Shown piece by piece: positions 50,843-59,118 of a stretch of 64,000 nucleotides of DNA. The position numbers were made by a program, and so were the translations under genes. A model generated the notes under the pieces. That model searched no databases, was not told where the DNA came from, and saw nothing but the letters and a program-made list of their open reading frames with translations. Origin of the DNA: Balneolaceae bacterium (GTDB lineage Bacteria > Bacteroidota > Rhodothermia > Balneolales > Balneolaceae); the NCBI GenBank assembly GCA_020832285.1, contig JAFIFB010000023.1, positions 1 to 64,000 of the forward strand. The letters are read 5' to 3'. The number at the start of each line of letters is the position of its first letter. Within the stretch, counting starts at the first letter, position 1.

Positions 50843-50971
50843 ATAATACAATGGTCAACATGATTTTTATTCATGAATTTTCCTGAACTTTAAAAAACGC
50901 GTAAAGATATACCTCCAATTCAGAGGCACACACTTTTGACTTTTGCCTTTTCACATATAAAAATAAATCTG

Positions 50972-52003
50972 TTATCGTTCCACTCTTCCGGAGCCGCCGC
51001 TTTGAACCAGCTTTTCCACCTCTTCCACACTTACCAGGTTAAAATCACCGGGAATGGTGTGTTTCATGCAAGAAGCTGCCACTGCATATTCCAGGGCGTC
51101 TTTTGTGCTTTTTTTGTTCAGCAGTCCGTAGATCAGGCCGGAAGCAAATGAGTCTCCGCCGCCTACACGATCCACAATATGTATCTCGTACCGGGTAGAC
51201 CGAACGGGATCTTTGCACTCTTTGTCGTCGTGTAAAACTGCACTCCATCCGTTGATACTTGCTGAAAAGCTTTCGCGCAGGGTGATTGCTACCGTTTGAA
51301 AACCATAATGCGATTTTAACTCTCTGGCAAGCTGATAATATCCCGATTCATCGAGTTCAGCTCCTTCCACATCAGTTTTGCCGGCTTCAAACCCGAGACT
51401 TCGCTGAGCGTCCTCCTCGTTGGCAATGCATACATCCACATATTCCATCAGGGGATTCATCACCGACTGCGCTTCCTCTTCTGTCCAGAGTTTACTCCGA
51501 AAATTGAGATCACAGCTGATGGTTACGCCCGCTTTTTTCGCCGCTTTGCAGGCCGCAACAACAGCTTGCTGAGGCTTTTTACCAAGTGCAGGAGTAATTC
51601 CGGTCCAGTGAAACCACTGTTTACCTTCAAAAATCTTGTCCCAATCGGCCATACTGCCGTCCATCTCATTAACAGCAGAATTGGCCCGGTCATAAATCAC
51701 TTTGGAAGGTCGCTGGCTGGCCCCGGTTTCCAGAAAGTATACTCCCAGCCTGTCACCGCCGCGAAGAATGTAATCGGTTTTTACTCCGTATCTTCGCAAA
51801 GACTGAAATGCCATCTCCCCGATTTCATGTTTCGGGAACCGGCTCACAAAAAAAGCATTTTCACCAAAATTGGAGAGGGCTACTGCAACATTTGCCTCAC
51901 CTCCGCCAAATGTGATAATGAATTCGTCAGATTGCAAAAACCTTGAATAACCGGGTGTTGAAAGCCGGAGCATATATTCTCCGAAAGTTACAATGTTGTT
52001 CAT
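50972..52003 (-). CDS. kdgK: 2-keto-3-deoxygluconate kinase (PfkB family)
   Basis: NNIVTFGEYMLRLSTPGYSRFLQ, FGGGEANVAVALSNFGENAFFVSRFP, VSCDLNFRSKLW, DRVGGGDSFASGLIYGLL. Confidence 0.93.
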   Translation of the reverse strand: MNNIVTFGEYMLRLSTPGYSRFLQSDEFIITFGGGEANVAVALSNFGENAFFVSRFPKHEIGEMAFQSLRRYGVKTDYILRGGDRLGVYFLETGASQRPSKVIYDRANSAVNEMDGSMADWDKIFEGKQWFHWTGITPALGKKPQQAVVAACKAAKKAGVTISCDLNFRSKLWTEEEAQSVMNPLMEYVDVCIANEEDAQRSLGFEAGKTDVEGAELDESGYYQLARELKSHYGFQTVAITLRESFSASINGWSAVLHDDKECKDPVRSTRYEIHIVDRVGGGDSFASGLIYGLLNKKSTKDALEYAVAASCMKHTIPGDFNLVSVEEVEKLVQSGGSGRVER

Positions 52004-52071
52004 GATCTTTTGATATTATTAGATAAAATATTATTTCTTTACTCAGTTTATACTTTGAGTCTGATGGATCA

Positions 52072-52716
52072 CTAACCCGGTACCGTTGCCAGGTTTTCCA
52101 GAAGCAGTTCGGCGTTTTTTCGTATCTGGTCGAAATTACCCGCGGCGATAGCTTTTTTATCGGTCAGAGCGCTGCCCACTCCCACCGCACAAGCACCGGC
52201 AGCAATCCACTGATTGGCATTGGTTAAAGAGACCCCGCCGGTCGGCATCAACTTCAGGTGTGGCAGCGGAGCTTTCACAGCTTTAATAAATGGCATACCA
52301 ACAATGTCTGCCGGAAAAACTTTGATGATATCCGCTCCTGCATCCCAGGCATGCTGAATTTCGGTGGGTGTAAATGCTCCGGGCATCACTGGCACATCCA
52401 GTTTATTGGTTTCATTGATGACCTCATCTTTTACAATGGGGCTTACAATAAAGCGGGCACCGGCATCCACAGTTTTTCGCACATCTTCAGCGGTGATTAC
52501 AGACCCGGCTCCCAAAATCACATCATCCGAAGCAATTTTTGCTGCTTTTTTAATCAGTTCGATAGCCCCCGGCACTGTCATCGTGATTTCGAGCACTTTA
52601 ATCCCCCCTTCATAAAGTGCCTCATAAAGGGGTTCAAACTGTCTTTTATCTTCAAAGCGAAGTACGGCTACTGCCTTTTCCGCTTCTACACGTTCCGTTA
52701 TTTCTTTTCTGGTCAT
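52072..52716 (-). CDS. eda: Bifunctional KDPG/KHG aldolase
   Basis: AVAVLRFEDKRQFEPLYEALYEGGIKVLEITMTVPGAIELI, ILGAGSVITAEDVRKTVDAGARFIVSP, VMPGAFTPTEIQHAWDAGADIIKVFPADIVG, KLMPTGGVSLTNANQWIAAGACAVGVGSAL. Confidence 0.96.
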   Translation of the reverse strand: MTRKEITERVEAEKAVAVLRFEDKRQFEPLYEALYEGGIKVLEITMTVPGAIELIKKAAKIASDDVILGAGSVITAEDVRKTVDAGARFIVSPIVKDEVINETNKLDVPVMPGAFTPTEIQHAWDAGADIIKVFPADIVGMPFIKAVKAPLPHLKLMPTGGVSLTNANQWIAAGACAVGVGSALTDKKAIAAGNFDQIRKNAELLLENLATVPG

Positions 52717-52899
52717 CTTATTTTATGTGTCAGTAAAAATCTGGTGAAGTATTTTGTTAATGGGTGTTTGCGGAAATTTATCCATCGGCTCGTTTCGCTG
52801 AAATGTTCTGATTTATTAACGATAAATCAAACCTGAAAAAGAATTTTTTCCGGAGTCTGTTCCACACGAACCAGTTACAGATTAAAGTAAAACCATTCC

Positions 52900-53682
52900 T
52901 TATATCGTCATCGCTGTAAAACCTCCATCAACAGGCAGAACTGCACCTGTTACAAATGAAGAAGCATTTTCTGATGCAAGCCAGACTATAATGCCAGCAA
53001 GTTCATCCGCTTCACCGTAACGATTCATGGGAGTATGGCCAAAGATGGCTTTTTGACGTTCTTCTGTCAATATTTTTCTATTCTGTTCGGCAGGGAAAAA
53101 GCCGGGCATTACAGCATTCACCCTGACCTTGTGAGGTGCCCACTCTCTAGCCATAAAACGGGTCATATTGTTCATCCCTGCTTTGGAGATGCTATAAGTC
53201 ACCACTTTGGAAAGTGGAATTTCGGATGAAGCCGACGAAATATTAATGATGCTGCCACCCTCTCCATGGTCAATCATCTTTTGAGCTGCAATTCTGCTGG
53301 CCCAAAACGCGCCTTTCAGATTGATATCCATAATATGATTCCATTCCTCTTCGGATATATCCATTACCGGAGTAGTGGAATTTACACCAGGGGCATTTAC
53401 AAGAATATCAACCCGTCCCCAGTTCTTTTCTACTTCATCGATGGCAGCAGATATAGAACCTTCATTCTTCACATTGGCCTTGCTGATCATGGCCTCACCG
53501 CCAATCTGTTCTATTTTATTTGCACGATCTTCAGCATTCTCTTTGCTGCCACTGTAAAAAACGGCTGTCTTCGCTCCTGCACCGGCCAGTGCCATACAAA
53601 TTTCACCGCCAAGCACACCACTTCCACCTATTACCATTGCCACTTTCCCATCCAGAGAAAACAGCTTTTCTAAATATTTCAT
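52900..53682 (-). CDS. SDR-family oxidoreductase, probable D-mannonate oxidoreductase (fructuronate reductase)
   Basis: GGSGVLGGEICMALAGAGA, SSASSEIPLSKVVTYSISKAGMNNMTRFMA, NAVMPGFFPAEQNRKILTEERQKAIFGHTPMNRYGEADELAG; beside uxuA/uxaC. Confidence 0.87.
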   Translation of the reverse strand: MKYLEKLFSLDGKVAMVIGGSGVLGGEICMALAGAGAKTAVFYSGSKENAEDRANKIEQIGGEAMISKANVKNEGSISAAIDEVEKNWGRVDILVNAPGVNSTTPVMDISEEEWNHIMDINLKGAFWASRIAAQKMIDHGEGGSIINISSASSEIPLSKVVTYSISKAGMNNMTRFMAREWAPHKVRVNAVMPGFFPAEQNRKILTEERQKAIFGHTPMNRYGEADELAGIIVWLASENASSFVTGAVLPVDGGFTAMTI

Positions 53683-53921
53683 CTATTAAATAAACTGTTA
53701 AATAATTAAAATGAGCACCGCTAAGATAAGCATCATAGAAAAGACATCATGAACTCTTTGATCCCCAATTATTTTGCATGATTTTTCAACCTGGCATTTT
53801 ACAACGCCATTAGAATTCCTGATATTCACCTTAACCGGTAAAGCTTTATTTTGTATATTATAAACAAGTAACTTTAAACGGTCAAGACTTTTTCTGAATA
53901 ATCCATAACATGCTTCAAAAA

Positions 53922-55127
53922 ATGAATTCAAACATCCCAAAACTGGAACAGACCTGGCGATGGTACGGGCCATACGACAAAATCACCCTGCAGGAAATTC
54001 GCCAAACCGGCTCTGCCGGTATTGTTACTGCACTGCATCATTTACCGATTGGTGCTGTCTGGACCACTGATGAAATTGAAAAACGAAAAAAGGAAATTGA
54101 AAAAAGCGGCCTGCGATGGTCGGTTGTAGAAAGCATTCCGGTCCACGAAGATATTAAACGACAAGTAAAAGGATTTGAATCTTACATTGAAAATTACAAA
54201 CAATCGATCCGAAACCTGGGAAAATCTGATATCGATACAGTCTGCTATAATTTTATGCCCGTTCTCGACTGGACCCGAACCGACCTGGATTATGAAGTGT
54301 TTGACGGATCGACGGCTCTGCGATTTGATGAGACGGCACTTGCCGCTTTTGATCTGTTCATTCTAAAGCGGCCGGATGCCCGGGATGAATACAGTCAGAA
54401 AGTGACTGGAGATGCTGAAATGTTTTTTCAAAAACTCAATTCTTCTCAGAAAGATATATTGACGGAAACGATCCTGGCCGGTCTGCCCGGCTCAGAAGAG
54501 GGCTACACACTGGACGAATTCCGCGAAATACTCGCCAGTTATGAGGAAATAGGTCCAGAGAATCTGAAAAACAATCTCTATCATTTTCTTCGAGAAGTTG
54601 TACCGGTTGCAGAAGAGTCCGGTGTCCGGCTTGCCATCCATCCGGATGACCCTCCTTTTTCCCTTTTTGGCCTTCCGAGAGTAGTGAGCACCGAAGCAGA
54701 TGCAAAAGCATTGACAGAAGTGGTTGATTCCCCTTCAAATGGTATCACACTCTGCACAGGTTCATACGGTGCGCGGCCCGACAATGATCTGCCGGGCATG
54801 GCAAAACGGCTCGGGCCAAAAATCAATTTCATCCACTTAAGGAATATTCTGCGCGAGGATGGCCGCACGTTTTATGAATCAGACCACCTCGACGGTTCGG
54901 TTGATATGGCAGCTGTTATGCATGAACTGGTACTTGAACAAAAAAGAAGACTTGACGAAGGCCGTAAAGATGTAAATATTCCCATGCGCCCTGACCACGG
55001 CCATAAAATGCTGGATGACCTGAAAAAAGATGCCTTTCCCGGATACTCTCTCATCGGCCGGATGCGCGGCCTGGCAGAGCTGAGAGGACTGGAACTGGGA
55101 ATTCAGACAATACTGGAACAAAACTGA
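53922..55127 (+). CDS. uxuA: Mannonate dehydratase
   Basis: LEQTWRWYGPYDKITLQEIRQTGSAGIVTALHHLPIGAVWT, LRWSVVESIPVHEDIK, VRLAIHPDDPPFSLFGLPRVVST, FIHLRN, MRPDHGHKMLDD. Internal ATG 53922 preferred. Confidence 0.97.
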   Translation: MNSNIPKLEQTWRWYGPYDKITLQEIRQTGSAGIVTALHHLPIGAVWTTDEIEKRKKEIEKSGLRWSVVESIPVHEDIKRQVKGFESYIENYKQSIRNLGKSDIDTVCYNFMPVLDWTRTDLDYEVFDGSTALRFDETALAAFDLFILKRPDARDEYSQKVTGDAEMFFQKLNSSQKDILTETILAGLPGSEEGYTLDEFREILASYEEIGPENLKNNLYHFLREVVPVAEESGVRLAIHPDDPPFSLFGLPRVVSTEADAKALTEVVDSPSNGITLCTGSYGARPDNDLPGMAKRLGPKINFIHLRNILREDGRTFYESDHLDGSVDMAAVMHELVLEQKRRLDEGRKDVNIPMRPDHGHKMLDDLKKDAFPGYSLIGRMRGLAELRGLELGIQTILEQN

Positions 55128-55204
55128 TTCAGTTTTATCCATAAGATTGTTATTTAACTGTAGCTAAATTTTATCCATCAAAACACTCAATTAACCAACT
55201 TAAT

Positions 55205-56074
55205 ATGATTTTCCGAATCGCTTTAACTTTTCTTTTTTTAATCGGAACATTCATTCCCGAAACCGACCGTACCACGGCATACGCCCAGCAGGGCGAACAG
55301 CTTCTGCCAGATCCCGGTGTTGTTTCATTCACTTTCCGAAACCAGTTTTCCGAAGACACTCCCGGAACACTCGATATGATTAAGGATATGGGGATCACCA
55401 ACATCGAATTTTCAAGTCTGTTCGGTTACACAGCTGAGGAGATGCGACAGATGCTGGATGAGCGGGGAATGATTGCCACCTCCTATGGTGTGAGTTATGA
55501 TGCATTGGTCAATAATACCGAAGAAGTGGCCGAAGATGCGCTGACTCTTGGAGCAAAATTTGTACGTGTAGCCTGGATTCCACACGACGGAGAGTTTGAT
55601 ATTGAAGATACTCGCCGTGCAATACGAGATTTTACTGAAGCAGGAAAAATACTGAGCGAACACGGTATTCGATTTGCTTATCACAATCACGGCTACGAAT
55701 TTCGTCCTTATGGTGATGGTACTCTCTATGACTACATGGTTCAGAATTCAGATCCGGAGTACGTAAACTTCCAGATAGACACATTCTGGGTGGCTCAACC
55801 CGGGCATGATCCGGTAGAGGTACTTCGCAACTATCCCGACAGGATTCTGCTGGTTCACATGAAAGATCTGGGGCATGATGCTGAACACAACTATTCAGGA
55901 CAGGCCCCCGGATCTCTTGACGTGCCACTTGGTACAGGCCAGATTGATTGGGAGGAGTTTTTAAAAGTAGCACAGGACTCGGCCATTGAGTACTTCTATA
56001 TCGAAGATGAGACAGAAGATGTGGTCGAACGTGTCCCCAGAAGCCGGGAATACATCATGAGCATCACCAACTAA
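55205..56074 (+). CDS. Secreted sugar phosphate isomerase/epimerase-like TIM barrel (xylose isomerase-like)
   Basis: Signal peptide; TNIEFSSLFGYTAEEMRQMLDERGM, IRFAYHNHGYEFRP, FQIDTFWVAQPGHDPVEVLRNYPDRILLVHMKDLG, YFYIEDETEDV. Confidence 0.88.
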   Translation: MIFRIALTFLFLIGTFIPETDRTTAYAQQGEQLLPDPGVVSFTFRNQFSEDTPGTLDMIKDMGITNIEFSSLFGYTAEEMRQMLDERGMIATSYGVSYDALVNNTEEVAEDALTLGAKFVRVAWIPHDGEFDIEDTRRAIRDFTEAGKILSEHGIRFAYHNHGYEFRPYGDGTLYDYMVQNSDPEYVNFQIDTFWVAQPGHDPVEVLRNYPDRILLVHMKDLGHDAEHNYSGQAPGSLDVPLGTGQIDWEEFLKVAQDSAIEYFYIEDETEDVVERVPRSREYIMSITN

Positions 56075-56080
56075 AAAGTA

Positions 56081-57444
56081 CAACGGGTCGCTGACCCGTT
56101 ACTCCGGTCTTTGCTTAACACCCCCATCTTTACCAGGCGACCAAACCCGGTCCTCAATCATCCACTTGGATCGTTCAAAGTTCAGAGGGCCGGACAGGCT
56201 GTCCGGCGTACAATGGGTCGCTGACCCGTTACTCCGGTCTTTGCTTAACAAAGATTTTTTATTGTGAGACGTTTCAGTCTTCCGATAAGGACGTTGCAGC
56301 AAATAACACGGCAGCGGCGTGATACAGAATTCTGCATGTTTAGAATACGGATACGCCGCTTACCTTAATGAATAGTGAACCTTGTCTCTCTCAAATGAGC
56401 GGAGCGAATGCGTGGAGAGATCTCCCTGGAATGGGGACTAACCAAAACAACGCCTCAATACGTTCCTTCCTATACCAAGGGAGATTTCACTTCGCTTCTT
56501 TGCTTGGGGAAAAGATGAGCTCCATTACGAACCGAAAACAAACTCAGATCTCTCGGGTCAGCGACCCGAGCTTCAGCAGATATCACTCCGTTTCGCTGCA
56601 TGTGGAAATGATGAACTCCACTACGCACAGCAAACCCGCCGGTGCTTCGAAAATGACAAGGGCGTTTGTTTAGAAAGCGCGGCGCGCACCATTCAAAGCC
56701 ACACCAACGCCCACTGCCGCGCCGCTTGGAACTCATCCAGTTACTCTCTCTCCCACTCACTATCTCACTCCCATTTCTATCTGACAACCCAACCCGAACC
56801 TCAATCACCCACCCGGATCATTCAAAGTTCAGGGGGCCGGACAAGCTGCCCGGCGTACAACGGGCAGCTTGCCCGTTACTCACCAATCTTTCATAAACAA
56901 TACCTTCACCAATTTACCTGTAAACAAGTGCATTGCGACTCTTGCCGTATAGCGAACCCTGCGGGGCAAGAGCCAAGTTATCGTTATGATTGAACAATTT
57001 ATGAGATATTCGATATTCGACGTAGCGATTTTATTGTCCATCAGATCGAATATCGTTACGTCGTTACATCTCAAGAATCGAATATCATAGAGGCGATTGA
57101 AAACAATTTAAATACTGAATTTTCTAAAAAGAGTTGTGGGTTGAGGCCTTGGTTGGCTTTAAGGCATTTTGGAGCAGCGCCTCGCGACTCTGCCAAGTCA
57201 CTGACTCCGTTCTCCGCATTTCACCCACCCCCATTACCAGGCAACCCCGGCCTCAATCACCCATCTGGATCGTTCTAAGCTCAGAGGGCCGGACAAGCTG
57301 TCCGGCGTACAACGGGCAGCTTGCCCGTTACTCACCAACCCTTCAAAAGCAACACCTTCACAAATTTACCCATAAACACGACCATCATCCTAAATCATAA
57401 CTTTCCCCACACCTCAACTTTTCCGGCCGGACAGGCTGTCCGGC
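56081..57444. repeat. Intergenic array of palindromic hairpin modules in a degenerate 110-160 bp repeat unit
   Basis: Module A GCCGGACA-RGC-TGYCCGGC at 56189, 56836, 57288, 57426; module B AACGGGTC-GCT-GACCCGTT at 56081 (and T/G variant 56212), AACGGGCA-GCT-TGCCCGTT at 56859 and 57311; CTCGGGTC-AGC-GACCCGAG at 56552. Confidence 0.9.
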
Positions 57445-57452
57445 GTACAAAA

Positions 57453-59045
57453 TTACCTGCCTGGCTTGTTTTCCAGCAATAGGAATTGGGGTGAATTTCT
57501 CCACACCTCCTGCGTGCTGTCGGCCGCTCCAAAAAATCCATCAGAAAAATTCCCCAGCAAGATGTCGTCGAAACCATTCCCTGTCCAGTCCGCAACATCC
57601 ATTGTGATCCATCTGCCCTTTGATGCTTCCGGATGATGGTAAGGTGTAAAATTCAGCCCGCCTTCGTTTTTGAAAAAGGCGAACCCTTCTTCAGGCTTAT
57701 TTTCAAAATCCGCATAGAAACCGATCACAGCGATATCCGGCTCACCGTTTTGAGTAAAATCTGCGGCTTGGGCGTTAAAAGCCCCATGAACCGGGTAGAA
57801 CCACTCCTCTTCAAAGTTATTGTTGCCGTCATTCAAAAAAATATAAACCCCATGATAAGGCTTGAAAACTGTGGAGTAATCAGCATTATCTCCACTGGTG
57901 TATAAAATATCGGGAAAGCCATTATTATTAAAATCATGCAGCTGAAATGAACTGGAACCGGCTGCTATGTGAAATTGCAATAGGGTTTCTCTTTGAAAAT
58001 TTCCTTCACCTTCATTTTTGAAAAGGTAAATAGCCTGATCTTCCTGGGTACAAAGTGCCGCAATATCCTTCAGTCCATTTCCTGTAAAATCCCCGATTTC
58101 ACTATTTATACATCCCGGAGTATCAATCAGAACGTGCTTTTCATATTCAAATTCATTGCCGGTATTCTCCAGCCAGAAAAGACTGCCCGCCCGATGGCCA
58201 AATTCGCTGATCAAAAGATCTTTCAGTCCATTTTGGTTCAAATCCGCTATTTTACTTTCAACAGGCCGTGATATCTCATCCCAAATCAGGATATCGGAAT
58301 GAACTTCATTTTCATCAGGATCGTACGAAATTTTCCTTACCGAGCCTGACGTGGCATCGGTTGGCAGTAACTGACCCATCAATGTTATCATCAGGCCGGT
58401 ATTCTCGGAGTCATGCTGTAGCCTTATATCAGAGATTGGATAACCAATTGGCAGCTTATTTACTAAACTCAGTTTTTCATCGAAAACCAGGAGGCTTCTT
58501 TCATTGATATCGGCAGTGTAAATGAGTCTGTTAACTGAATCAAAGCGGACGGCCGAGACTTTAGGTGGTGAATCGGGCAGATAATCCGTAACAATGGCAT
58601 TAAAGAAGAGTGAATCAACCTGAATGGCAGGATCTCTTTCAGATGGTGTTAATTCTTCAGGTGCAGTTTCACTGTAATAGTTAATAATTTGCTGCCATTC
58701 ACTTCGGCTCAGTTGTGATTCACGGGGATAGTAATTTTCGGGCAAATGAGAGTCTCTTTCCGTAGGATAGGGCGAAACCTCATGCCTGAATATTCCCATT
58801 TTTGGACCCATTGCAGGCAAAACGGATGAAGTCCAGACCTCTTTCGGGAGAATTTCCGGTTCGGGAAACAGATGGCATGTTGAACAATACTGAACAGAAA
58901 TGGCTCTCCCCTCATGATGCATTGCTTCATAATTCATTTCAGAAGTTTCTGTTGAAGTTGAAGAACCAGATAGAAAATAAAGGCCACCCAATAACACTGC
59001 CGTACCTGATAGGAGTAAATAAAAGAAGGTTTTACCTCTCATCAT
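57453..59045 (-). CDS. FG-GAP/VCBS repeat protein with N-terminal heme-binding CxxCH motif
   Basis: QYCSTCHLFPEPEILPKEVW; repeated DFTGNGLKDIA, DFNNNGFPDILY, DFTQNGEPDIAV, DWTGNGFDDILLG. Confidence 0.85.
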   Translation of the reverse strand: MMRGKTFFYLLLSGTAVLLGGLYFLSGSSTSTETSEMNYEAMHHEGRAISVQYCSTCHLFPEPEILPKEVWTSSVLPAMGPKMGIFRHEVSPYPTERDSHLPENYYPRESQLSRSEWQQIINYYSETAPEELTPSERDPAIQVDSLFFNAIVTDYLPDSPPKVSAVRFDSVNRLIYTADINERSLLVFDEKLSLVNKLPIGYPISDIRLQHDSENTGLMITLMGQLLPTDATSGSVRKISYDPDENEVHSDILIWDEISRPVESKIADLNQNGLKDLLISEFGHRAGSLFWLENTGNEFEYEKHVLIDTPGCINSEIGDFTGNGLKDIAALCTQEDQAIYLFKNEGEGNFQRETLLQFHIAAGSSSFQLHDFNNNGFPDILYTSGDNADYSTVFKPYHGVYIFLNDGNNNFEEEWFYPVHGAFNAQAADFTQNGEPDIAVIGFYADFENKPEEGFAFFKNEGGLNFTPYHHPEASKGRWITMDVADWTGNGFDDILLGNFSDGFFGAADSTQEVWRNSPQFLLLENKPGR

Positions 59046-59118
59046 CGTTATCTGAAAATTGAAGGTACTATTGAGGGGTGATTGACATCAATGTTTTAGA
59101 ATCCAGCCGAAATGGAAC

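Noticed and set aside
56081-57444. Possible CRISPR array
   Set aside because: Repeats are palindromic modules with irregular spacing (tens to hundreds of bp), degenerate flanks and no unique equal-length spacers; no cas genes seen.
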